Part shown: positions 31,341 through 40,100 of the stretch, one piece after another
Numbering within the stretch: position 1 is the stretch's first letter
Layout: every line of letters begins with the position of its first letter
DNA from: Acidovorax sp. CF316
GTDB lineage: Bacteria > Pseudomonadota > Gammaproteobacteria > Burkholderiales > Burkholderiaceae_C
Direction of reading: 5' to 3'
DNA: 43,013 nt
Assembly (NCBI RefSeq): GCF_000276605.1
Contig: NZ_AKJX01000137.1
Span: 1-43,013 of the forward strand
Translations under genes and position numbers: made by a program
The notes under the pieces: generated by a model
What the model was told of the DNA's origin: nothing
Seen by the model: only the letters and a program-made list of their open reading frames with translations
Database searches by the model: none

Positions 31341-32642
31341 ATGATCACTTCCTCCGAACGCCGTGGCTTCATGCTGGGTCTGGCGGCCACCGCCACCACC
31401 GTGGCCTCTGTTGGCCGCGCCGTCGCACAAACTGCCAGTTCGTTGACCCTGTCCGCCGCGCCGGGCCAGGCCCTGGCGACCGACGCTCCCTACTGGGCGG
31501 CAGTGCGCTCCCTCTACGCGGTCACGCCGGACATCGTCAATCTGGAAAACGGCTACTGGGGCGTCATGGCCGAGCCGGTGCGCCGCGAGTACCTTGCCAA
31601 GACCGACATGGTGAACCGCGACAACTCGTTCTATGCGCGCAACGCCTACGGCCGCGAGATCGAGCCGATCCGCGCCGCACTGGCCGCCGCCGTGGGCTGC
31701 TCCGTGGAAGAAATCGCCTTCACGCGTGGCGCCACCGAGGCGTTGCAGTTGTTGATCGCCGGCTACAACAAGCTCAAGGCCGGCGACACCGTGCTGTACG
31801 CCGACCTGGACTACGACTCCATGCAGTACGCGATGAACTGGCTGAAGGATCGCCGCGGTGTCGACGTGGTGCGCTTTGCCATCCCCGAGCCCGCAACGCG
31901 CGAAGCCGTACTGCAGACCTATCAGAAGCAGCTGGAAAGCAACCCCAAGGCGCGCCTGTTGCTGCTCACGCACCTGAGCCACCGCACCGGCCTGGTGATT
32001 CCGGTGGCGGAAATCGCAGCCATGGCCCGCGCGCGCGGCGTGGACGTGGTGGTGGATGCAGCCCACTCCTGGGGCCAGATCGACTTCAATGTGGGCGACC
32101 TCCAATCCGATTTCGTGGGCTTTAACCTGCACAAGTGGATCGGCGCTCCGTTGGGCACGGGTTTCATGTACATCAAGAAGGACCGTTTGCCCGACATCGA
32201 CCGCGCCTTGGGCGACGAAGACTTTCCGCTTGCCGACATCCGCTCGCGCGTGCACACCGGGACCGCCAACTTTGCGGCCTTTCTCACGCTGCCCACTGCG
32301 CTCAAGCTGCACCAGGAAATCGGTGCCCGCGCCAAGCAGGCGCGGCTGCGCCATCTGCGCGACCATTGGGTCAGCCGCGCGCGTGGTTTCAAGGGCCTGG
32401 AAATCCTGACTCCCGACGAGCCGGGCATGGCCGCCGGCATCACCTCGTTCCGCCTCGCAGGCAAGACCAGCGCGGCGGACAACAACGCCATCGTCGCGGA
32501 GCTGCGCGACAAGCACGGCATCTTCTCGGTGCGCCGTGCCGGCGTGGCCAAGGGCCAGTGCATCCGGATTTCGCCGGCGCTCTATACGACCGAGGGCGAC
32601 ATGGACAAGCTGGTGGCCGCGCTGAAGGCGATTACCGGCTAA
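31341..32642 (+). CDS. Tat-exported class V aminotransferase fold protein
   Basis: A 433-residue PLP-fold enzyme. It has a twin-arginine signal (SERRGFMLGLAATATTVASV) cleaved near AVAQ. The PLP elements are the lysine K265 in FNLHKWIGAPLGTGFMY, D239 and H242 in VVVDAAHSWGQIDF, and an N-terminal TRGATEALQLL near residues 128-138. This pattern fits the class V group that includes isopenicillin-N epimerase-like and cysteine-desulfurase-like proteins. I start at ATG 31341, where GAAGGAAAAG lies upstream, rather than 31323. Class V aminotransferases are normally cytosolic, so Tat export of a folded, cofactor-loaded enzyme would be sensible. Its substrate is unknown. Confidence 0.88.
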   Translation: MITSSERRGFMLGLAATATTVASVGRAVAQTASSLTLSAAPGQALATDAPYWAAVRSLYAVTPDIVNLENGYWGVMAEPVRREYLAKTDMVNRDNSFYARNAYGREIEPIRAALAAAVGCSVEEIAFTRGATEALQLLIAGYNKLKAGDTVLYADLDYDSMQYAMNWLKDRRGVDVVRFAIPEPATREAVLQTYQKQLESNPKARLLLLTHLSHRTGLVIPVAEIAAMARARGVDVVVDAAHSWGQIDFNVGDLQSDFVGFNLHKWIGAPLGTGFMYIKKDRLPDIDRALGDEDFPLADIRSRVHTGTANFAAFLTLPTALKLHQEIGARAKQARLRHLRDHWVSRARGFKGLEILTPDEPGMAAGITSFRLAGKTSAADNNAIVAELRDKHGIFSVRRAGVAKGQCIRISPALYTTEGDMDKLVAALKAITG

Positions 32643-32725
32643 CACCACCGATCCACGAAGCGTGCGCAGATGATCGCTGTACATCCCCACGGGCCACGGC
32701 GGGCCAGTAACCCTCCATCATTTAC

Positions 32726-33001
32726 GTGCGCAAGTGCCACTTTGGATTGCATGACGCCATGGGCAGAACTTGCGGACCATCGCTGCATCGTGACGCGCTT
32801 CTCGGCAGTGAGTTTGCTGCCTGCTACTACTGCCTTGGCACATTCCCGTCCAGCACCATCGCACAGTGGTGCGATGGCGACCACCAGGACCAGACGGCTA
32901 TCTGTCCCCAGTGTGGCGTAGATGCCGTGGTGGGCTTCGACGGGCCGCCGGACAAAGCGTGGCTGCAAGCCACCCATGCCAGGGCCTTCGGTCCGGCCTG
33001 A
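32726..33001 (+). CDS. Small CxxC (probably zinc-binding) cytoplasmic protein
   Basis: A 91-residue protein with two cysteine pairs: C33/C36 (FAACYYCLGTFP) and C60/C63 (TAICPQCGVDAVVGFDGPPD), consistent with one zinc ribbon. The sequence SLHRDALLGSEFAACYYCLGTFPSSTIAQWCDG, then CPQCGVDAVVGF and WLQATHARAFG, closely resembles a family of small cytoplasmic proteins found widely in bacteria and annotated only as cytoplasmic protein. The GTG at 32726 is the likely start. An internal ATG at 32759 would shorten it by 11 residues. The function is unknown. Confidence 0.72.
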   Translation: MRKCHFGLHDAMGRTCGPSLHRDALLGSEFAACYYCLGTFPSSTIAQWCDGDHQDQTAICPQCGVDAVVGFDGPPDKAWLQATHARAFGPA

Positions 33002-33048
33002 GGCTGCATTTGGGGTTCACGCCAACAGAAGAAACGCCCCTCTCCCCA

Positions 33049-33615
33049 TCAACCCACCCGCCGGAAATGCATGGCGACCGCGCCGCAGCGCAGCGGCTTC
33101 GCAGAGACCAGCGTGAGCCGCCGCGTGGCGGGCAGCCCGCCCTGGTACAGCGTGGGGCCGTGGCCAGCGATGCGGGGGTGCACGAGCAGCTGGTACTCGT
33201 CGATCAGGTCCAGCCGGTCGAGTGCGGTGGCGAGCTTGCCGCTGCCCAGGAGCACGCCGGCGGGCGTCGCGTCCTTGAGCGCCTGGATGCCCGCGCGCAG
33301 GTCATCACCGCCAGCGACCAGGTGGCTGTGGGCCCACGGGAAGTCCTTGCGCGTGGCGGACACCACGTACTTGGGCTTGGCCTGCAGCTTGACCGCCCAC
33401 TCGCGCACCGCCGGCGGCGCACCCTCCACCTCGCCGCGGGCGACCGCGGGCCAGTAGTGTTCCATCATCTCGTACGTCACGCGGCCCCACAGCATGGCGC
33501 CGTGCTCGTCCATGAGGCGGGTGAAGAAGGCGTGTGTCTCGTCGTCGGCGATGCCTTCCTGGTGGTCCACGCAGCCGTCCAGGGTGAGGTTGATGCTGAA
33601 GGTCAAGCGTCCCAT
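33049..33615 (-). CDS. Dihydrofolate reductase (RibD C-terminal) family protein
   Basis: A 188-residue DHFR/RibD-C-like protein. It starts MGRLTFSINLTLDGCVDH, the family's usual opening strand, followed by AMLWGRVTYEMMEHYWP, KYVVSATRKDFPW, GVLLGSGKLATALDRLDLIDEYQLLVHPRIAGHGPTL and a closing LVSAKPLRCGAVAMHFRR. The dinucleotide-binding strand and the LLGSG turn fit NADPH binding. Members reduce pteridines, riboflavin precursors or other substrates, and this one is unassigned. I use ATG 33615 because GGAG precedes it at nine bases. It stands alone. Confidence 0.88.
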   Translation of the reverse strand: MGRLTFSINLTLDGCVDHQEGIADDETHAFFTRLMDEHGAMLWGRVTYEMMEHYWPAVARGEVEGAPPAVREWAVKLQAKPKYVVSATRKDFPWAHSHLVAGGDDLRAGIQALKDATPAGVLLGSGKLATALDRLDLIDEYQLLVHPRIAGHGPTLYQGGLPATRRLTLVSAKPLRCGAVAMHFRRVG

Positions 33616-33705
33616 GCAGTGCTCCGTTCGGTGTGCGCGGCGGGGCACCCCTGCAACCACCGCAGGCAATGGAGTGAAAGTGCGATCCGGCGCCGTGCGC
33701 CGTGC

Positions 33706-34137
33706 TCAAGCGTCGATGAAGGCATGGCGACTTCCCGCGGCCAGGATCCAGCCGCTCAATCCATAGGAGCTGGACAGCTCGATGCACTTTACCTGCAGGG
33801 CAGTCAGCGCGCGAAGCGCTTCTTCCCGCTCGACTTCGACGGCGCGCTTCGGGTGAGGGATCGGGCGCCAGAATTTGGGCCAGCCCCATTTGCATTCGGC
33901 TTCGAAGCGATCGGTCCATTCCGTCAAGAATTCTTGCAGCGGTCTCTCTTCGAACGCGTACACGATGTTGCCGCCCAGGTCGTGCTCCAGGAAGTAGCCC
34001 TCGACCCCGGCAAAAACAAGCTTCGCTCGCTTCATGTCAACGCTGGAGTCATGGGGCCACTCCAGCTCGAACACCAGCTCGCTACGTGTGCCATGGACCG
34101 CGTAGCCAGTGATATGGAAATCGTGCCAGGAGCGCAT
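33706..34137 (-). CDS. Hypothetical protein of about 143 residues
   Basis: A 143-residue soluble protein: FHITGYAVHGTRSELVFELEWPHDS, a hydrophobic strand KLVFAGVEGYFLEHD, then FEERPLQEFLTEWTDRFEAECKWGWPKFWRP, and a basic segment. No catalytic motif is evident, and the Trp-rich pattern in the middle is distinctive. The architecture resembles small immunity-type proteins that occur singly in accessory regions, but I do not assign a family. GC is lower than in the neighbours, which supports recent acquisition. I start at ATG 34137 because the upstream frame is Arg-rich and shadow-like. Confidence 0.6.
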   Translation of the reverse strand: MRSWHDFHITGYAVHGTRSELVFELEWPHDSSVDMKRAKLVFAGVEGYFLEHDLGGNIVYAFEERPLQEFLTEWTDRFEAECKWGWPKFWRPIPHPKRAVEVEREEALRALTALQVKCIELSSSYGLSGWILAAGSRHAFIDA

Positions 34138-34398
34138 GGTTTTCTGACGCCAAGCGTCCTGTGGAGAGAGTGTGGGGGTGTGCAATGCCAATCGGCGGGA
34201 GTGCCTTGCCTGCGGCGGTAGCCGCCATCGTAGCAGTGGCTGGAGCGGGCTCCGAGCACCCCACAAGGCATCACGTCCGACACCCATCCCCGATTTCATC
34301 GTGACAATCGCCCATGGGTGCGCAGCCGTGGCGCACCCTGCCCCCTTGTTTTTTCATTCATTGACTGACTGACTGCCTGAAAGACGCACCCACCCCGC

Positions 34399-34944
34399 AT
34401 GGACAGCAGCACGACCACCACCTGGATCACCGATGCCCTCGCCCACCCCCTGGACTGGGCGAGCGTGCGCGCGCAGGCGCTGGATACCCGGGACTGGCTG
34501 GTGCTGGGCGGCATCCTGCTCTTCCAGCGCCTGTGCGTGCACATCGGCATGTGGACGTACTGCCTGGCGGTGCTGCCGGGCACGGCCTTGCACGAGGCCA
34601 TGCACTGGACGGTGGCCGCGCTGCTGGGCGCCCGGCCCACCATGCCCAACCTGGTGCCGTTGCGCACGCACGGGGGCTGGCGGCTGGGGTCGGTGCGGTT
34701 TCAGGCGGGGTACCTGCGCTCGTTGCCGATTGCGCTGGCGCCAGTGGCGCTGGCACCGCTGAGCTTTTGGTGGGCCACCACCTTCATGCCGGGAGCCGGG
34801 TCGGGCGCCATGTACTGGCTGCATGCCTGGCTGGCGGCGTCGGCCTTCGGGGCGAGCGTGCCGTCCACGCAGGACTGGTCGGTGGCTGCGCCGGCCTTGC
34901 TGGCAGGCGCAGTAATGGGGGTGACGCTATGGGTGGTGGTTTGA
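34399..34944 (+). CDS. Membrane protein with an intramembrane HExxH motif
   Basis: A 181-residue protein with about four hydrophobic segments: WLVLGGILLFQRLCVHIGMW (about 33-52), a helix carrying LAVLPGTALHEAMHWTVAALLG (H65, E66, H69), IALAPVALAPLSFWWATTF, and a C-terminal ALLAGAVMGVTLWVV. The HEAMH sequence is a zinc-metalloprotease HExxH motif inside a membrane-like helix, as in site-2 protease (M50) or related intramembrane peptidases. A second ligand motif such as NPDG is not evident, so proteolytic activity is uncertain. The gene is by itself upstream of the tam genes, with a TGAC tandem repeat just before it. Confidence 0.65.
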   Translation: MDSSTTTTWITDALAHPLDWASVRAQALDTRDWLVLGGILLFQRLCVHIGMWTYCLAVLPGTALHEAMHWTVAALLGARPTMPNLVPLRTHGGWRLGSVRFQAGYLRSLPIALAPVALAPLSFWWATTFMPGAGSGAMYWLHAWLAASAFGASVPSTQDWSVAAPALLAGAVMGVTLWVVV

Positions 34945-35127
34945 AGGAGCATCTGCGCAGTCGCTTTCGGCCAGGCAGCGTCCCCTCGCTCTCACCAGAT
35001 ACACCCCGATACGCTGCGGGAATCTGTCTTACAAAGGAACGCGGTTTTTGCGGCGATAGTGTGGCCTTCGCAGGCAGCCCCCTGTGGCGATCCCGGCGCC
35101 GGGGCGCAAGCCTGCCTGTGCCGTACC

Positions 35128-37086
35128 ATGACCCGTCGTCCACCCCAACCCAAACCGCCTGCCGTGTCCCGTAGCCCCCTGCCGCCCACTGCCCATTCCC
35201 CAACGCCGGCCCGATGGCCGGCGTTGCTGCTTTGCAGTGCTGCGGGGCTGTTGCTGCTGCAGGGCTGCAGCCTGCTGCCCGGGCGCGGGGGCGAGGAGGC
35301 GCCCCGCGATGCGGCGTCGAGCCCCATTGCTGCGGACAGCGATGGCAGCCCCTCGTTCGACGTGCAGGTGCGCGCGCCCGGCACGGTGCGCGAGACGCTG
35401 GAAAAGCACCTGGAGCTGCAGCGCTTTCGCCAGCTGCCCGACCTGCAGGCCAGCGAGCTGCAGCGCCTGTTGGGCGCGGCCGATGCCAACGCGCGCGAGC
35501 TGCTGGGCACGCTGGGCTACTTTGCGCCCACCATCACGGTGGAGATGACCGAAACGCCCGATGCCAAACTGGCGCCACGCACGGTGGTGGTGACGGTGGA
35601 CCCCGGGCCGCAGACGCGCATCGCCAAGGCCGACATCACCTTTGCCGAAGCAATCAGCAACGCGCAGGACGGCGAGGGCCGCGCGCGCCAGTTGCGGCGC
35701 GTGCAAAACGGCTGGGGGCTGCCGCCGGGCCGGGCCTTCACCCAGTCGGCGTGGGACAGTGCCAAGAACGACGGCCTGCGCCAGCTGCAGGTGCGCCGCT
35801 ACCCCACGGCCAGCATCACCAACAGCCGCGCCGAGGTGGATGCCGACAAGCACGAGGCGAACCTGAGCGTGGCCTACGACACGGGCCCGCTGTACCGCTT
35901 TGGCCCGCTGCGGGTGGAGGGCGACCAGCGCTACGACCCCGATGGCGCGCGCCGCCTGGCGCGCCTGCCCACGGGCGCGATCTATGACGAGACTGAGCTT
36001 CTGGACGCGCAACTGCGCCTGGCCAGCAGCGGGTACTACGACGCGGTGTTCTTGACGCTGGACACCGAGGGCACCGACCCGCTGGCCGTGCCGGTGGTGG
36101 CCCAGGTGCGCGAGGCGCAGTTGCAGAAGGTGGTGTTCGGCGCGGGCCTGTCGACCGACAGCGGGCCGCGGCTGACGATTGACCACATCCACAACCAGAT
36201 GCCCCTGCTGGGCTGGCGCGCTGTGAGCAAGCTGTCGCTGGACCGCAAGAACAAACTGCTCAGCACCGAGTGGACCGATCTGCCCGGCGAGAACGGCTGG
36301 CGCTGGTTTGCTGGCGGCCAGGTGCAGCGCGAGGACACGGGCGACTATGAGACCAACAGCGCCCGGCTGCGCGGCGGCCGCAGCAAGAGCACCAAGAACA
36401 TCGACCGCAATTACTTTCTGCAGTACGACTATGCCAAAAGCCAGGGGCTGAACGCCCCGCCCTCGGGCACGGCGCTGAGCATCAACTACGGCTGGACGGG
36501 CCGCTACTTCAACAACAACACGGCCCCCACGCGCGGCCATGGCATTGCGGCCGAGCTGGGGGTGGGCACCACCCTCACGCCCGAGCGCGACCCCTTCGTG
36601 CGCACGCTGCTGCGCTGGCAGACCTTTATCGCCGCGGGCCGCGTGGAGGCCGACGACGGCGCCTCGCGCGCAGCGCGGCTGGCGGTGCGTGCCGAGGGCG
36701 GCGCGGTGTTTGCGCGCCAGGGCGCACAGCTGCCGGTGACGCAGCTGTTTCTGACCGGTGGCGACACCACGGTGCGCGGCTATGGCTACCGCAAGATCGG
36801 TGCGCGCACCGACAACGACCAGCTGTACGGCGGACGCTACCTGGCCGTGGGCAGCCTGGAGTGGCAGCGCCCCATCGTCTACAAGGGCAGCATGACGGAC
36901 TGGGAGAGCACCCTGTTCGTGGATGCCGGCGCCGTGGCCGACAAGGTGGGCGACCTGGACCCGCGCGTAGGCGTAGGTGCCGGCGTGCGCTGGCGCAGCC
37001 CCGTGGGCCCGCTGCAGGCCGACCTGGCCTATGGCGTGCAGGCCAAGGAGCTGCGGCTGCACCTGCGCCTGGGCTTCACGTTCTGA
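35128..37086 (+). CDS. tamA: TamA: Omp85-type outer membrane assembly protein
   Basis: A 652-residue Omp85-family protein. The N-terminus has a hydrophobic LLLCSAAGLLLLQGC segment in which C47 sits in a lipobox-like LQGC, so it may be lipidated. POTRA domains follow (residues about 85-310; FDVQVRAPGTVRETLEKHLE, YRFGPLRVEGDQRYDPDGAR and TGAIYDETELLDAQLRLASSGYYDAVF are typical). The C-terminal barrel has the conserved GGDTTVRGYGYRKIGA motif and ends LRLHLRLGFTF with the terminal Phe required by the BAM machinery. TamA with TamB assists assembly of outer-membrane proteins. tamB begins 54 bases downstream. The length and layout are normal for TamA. Confidence 0.94.
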   Translation: MTRRPPQPKPPAVSRSPLPPTAHSPTPARWPALLLCSAAGLLLLQGCSLLPGRGGEEAPRDAASSPIAADSDGSPSFDVQVRAPGTVRETLEKHLELQRFRQLPDLQASELQRLLGAADANARELLGTLGYFAPTITVEMTETPDAKLAPRTVVVTVDPGPQTRIAKADITFAEAISNAQDGEGRARQLRRVQNGWGLPPGRAFTQSAWDSAKNDGLRQLQVRRYPTASITNSRAEVDADKHEANLSVAYDTGPLYRFGPLRVEGDQRYDPDGARRLARLPTGAIYDETELLDAQLRLASSGYYDAVFLTLDTEGTDPLAVPVVAQVREAQLQKVVFGAGLSTDSGPRLTIDHIHNQMPLLGWRAVSKLSLDRKNKLLSTEWTDLPGENGWRWFAGGQVQREDTGDYETNSARLRGGRSKSTKNIDRNYFLQYDYAKSQGLNAPPSGTALSINYGWTGRYFNNNTAPTRGHGIAAELGVGTTLTPERDPFVRTLLRWQTFIAAGRVEADDGASRAARLAVRAEGGAVFARQGAQLPVTQLFLTGGDTTVRGYGYRKIGARTDNDQLYGGRYLAVGSLEWQRPIVYKGSMTDWESTLFVDAGAVADKVGDLDPRVGVGAGVRWRSPVGPLQADLAYGVQAKELRLHLRLGFTF

Positions 37087-37140
37087 GACGGCCGCACGGC
37101 CTGCCTTTTTACTGCCCCTGATTTCCTGACTTGTTGATTG

Positions 37141-40100
37141 ATGCCTTCTCGCAACCCGCCCGCCTCTGCCGCCAACCGCTCGCCCGATTTCAGCGCCGGG
37201 TCGTCGGCACCGCCGCCACCGCCGCGCCGGCGCCGTACCTGGCTGCGCCTGCTGGTGTGGCTGGTGGTTGGCCTGCTGGCGCTGGTGCTGGCAGTGGCCG
37301 GCGCGGCGTGGTGGTGGGCGGGCAGCAGCACATCGCTGGCCCTGGCGCTGGCGCGCGCCGCGCAGTACCTGCCGGCGGACCAGAAGCTGGAGAGCCGCGA
37401 CGTGAGCGGATCGCTGCGCACGGGCGGCAGCATTGGCTGGCTGCGCTGGAGCAGTCCGGCCCTGGTGGTGGAGGTGGACGGCGCGCGCATCGGCTGGCAA
37501 CTGGCGCCGCTGCTCAGCCGCAAGGTGGAGCTGGGCGAGGTGCATGCCGCGCGCGTGCGCATCACCCCCCAGGCCACGGCGCCCGCCAGCACCGAGCCCC
37601 TGAAACCGCTGGAGCAGCTGGTGCTGCCGGTGCAGGTGGCCGTGCCCTTCAAGGTGGACAGCCTGGAGTGGGCGGGCTCGCCCGAGCAGCAGATCAGCCT
37701 GGCCGGCAAGCCCGCCGTGCAGGCCCAGAACCTGGCCGGCGACTACCGCTACGACGGCACCGAACACCACCTGAAGATCGACAACGTGGAGCTGGCCCAG
37801 GGCCAGTACCAGGCCCGCGTGAAGCTGCAGGCCCAAGCCCCCATGGCCATCGACGCCACGCTGGACGGCACCGTGCACACCACGCCCCCGGGCGGCGGCA
37901 ACCCGCTGCAGGTGGCGGCGCACGCCACCGTGCAGGGCACGCTGGCCACGGCCGCCGCGCAGCTGCAAGCGGCGGCGCAGTTGAAGCCCGTGGTGGTGGC
38001 GGCGGCTGAGCCTGCTGCTCCGGCGGCATCGGCCGCAGCCACACCCGCACGCAAAGGCGCCCCGGCCAACGCCAAGGCGCCCTCCGCCCCTGCCGAGGCC
38101 ATGCAGGCCGACGTGCAGGCCACCATCCTCCCCTGGGTGCCCCAGCCCCTCAAGCAGGCCGCTGCCGCTCTCAAGGCGCTGGACCTGGCCGCCCTGTGGC
38201 CCCAGGCGCCGCGCACGCTGCTGCATGGCACGGTGAAGGTGGACCCGGTGAATGCGACCGCTGCCACGGCACCCACCGGTTCATCCCCCGCACCCGCCAT
38301 CGCCGGCTGGAACATCGAGGCCGACCTGCGCAACGACCTGCCCGGCCCCTGGGACAGCAAGCACCTGCCCCTGGCCGCGCTGCAGGCCCGCGCAGGCTTT
38401 GATGGCACGCGCTGGGATGTGCCTGCGGCCACGGCCACCATCGGCACGGGCAAGGCCGCGGGCACCATTGCCCTCAAGGGCCAGTTCACACCCGCCACCG
38501 GCGCGGCCGAGGGCCTGGCCGAGCTGCGCAACCTGCGCCCCGATGCGCTGCACACCGCGCTGGCGGCGGCGCCGCTGGGCGGGCGCATCACCGCCCAGGG
38601 CCAGGCCGACCAGGCCGTGCGCTTCACCGCCGACATCCGCGCCACGGGCGCTGCGCCGGTGCAGCCGGCCGCAGCGGCCCCTGGCAAGAAGGGCGCGCCC
38701 CTGCTGCGCATCAACACCTTCACCGCCCAGGGCCAGTACCTGGCGCAGACGGGTGGCGGCACAGTGCAGCTGGACCGCCTGCTGCTCGATGCGCTGCAGG
38801 CCAAGGTCGAGGCCACGCAACTGCGCGTGGCCCTTGGCGAGCAATCGGCCCAGGGCCAGTTGCGCGCCACGGTGCCGGGCGCCACCGCCAATGCCAACGG
38901 CCAGATGGCGCCCACCAAGGGCGCGGGCGAGTTGCAGCTGCAGCTAAGCGATGCCGAGCGCACGCAAGCCTGGCTGGCCAGCCTGCCGGGCCTGGGTGAT
39001 GCGATGAAGGGAGTCACCGCCAAAGGCCAGGCCCAGCTCAATGCCCGCTGGACGGGTGGCTGGCAGACGGCAGCAAGCCAGATCGAGGCCCTGGCGGCCG
39101 GCAAGGCCCTGCCGGCAGGTGGCAAAGACGCCAGCAACTTCACCCTGCAGGCCCGCGTGAACGCACCCCAGCTCGATGTGGCCCTGCCACCGGCCAAGGG
39201 GGGCGCACCGGGCGGCATGGCGGCCGTGCAGCTGCGCGGTGTGAATGCCGAGCTCTCGGGCTCGCTCGCCCAGGCCACGCTGGCGCTGGATGGCGAGGCC
39301 CGCACCGGCACGCAGCGCGCCACGGTGCGCACGCGCCTGGCGGGCGGCACCAGCGGTGCCAACGAGTGGCAGGCCCAGGTGACCGAACTGCGCCTGCAGG
39401 CGCAAGACACGCAGTTGCCCGGCCCCTGGGCCGTGCAACTGGCCGAGCCCGTGACCGTGAAGCTGCGCATGGGCGGGGCCGCGCTGGCACCGGCCATGCC
39501 AGCATCGGGCACCGCCCCTTCTGCCACCGGTGCGGCAGCCCTGTCGGTGCAGGCCTCTGCCGGGCAGGCGCGCATCACCGGGCCGGTGGCCGGCACGGCC
39601 ACGCTGCGCTGGCAGCCCATCAGCTACGCGGGCGGCGGCGGCAGCCCGCTGCGCCTGCAGACCCAGGGCAGCCTGCAAGGCCTGCCCATGGCCTGGGTGG
39701 ATGCGTTTGGGGGTGGAGGCAGCGACCCCGCTGGCAAGCCTGCCCAGCCCCTGCTGGCCCGCCTGGGCCTGGCCGGCAACATCGTCTTCGACGGGCAGTG
39801 GAATGTGGACACCACCACCAGCGGCCCGCTGCGTGCCAGCGCCAGCGTGCGCCGCGCCTCGGGTGACCTGCGCATCCTGGCGGTGGACTCGGCCCCCATC
39901 ACCACCGTGCAGAGCAGCGGCCAGGGCACCGGCGCGGGCAGCCCCACGGCCACCGTGACCGAAGAGCCCGGCAGCGGCAGCAATGCTGGCGTGCGCCAGG
40001 CCGAGCTGACGCTGGAGGCCGAGGGCGATGCCCTGCGCGCCAGGCTGGTGTGGGCCAGCGACCGCGCCGGCGAGGTGGACGCCACCGCCAGCACCCGCCT

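Noticed and set aside
34360..34380. TGAC tandem repeat before the HExxH membrane protein
   Set aside because: Only about three units long and in a non-coding spacer; too short to call as a phase-variation tract.
35029..38226. A 1065-residue minus-strand frame across tamA/tamB
   Set aside because: It is a high-GC shadow of tamA and tamB; its sequence is low-complexity Gln/His/Arg/Ala text.
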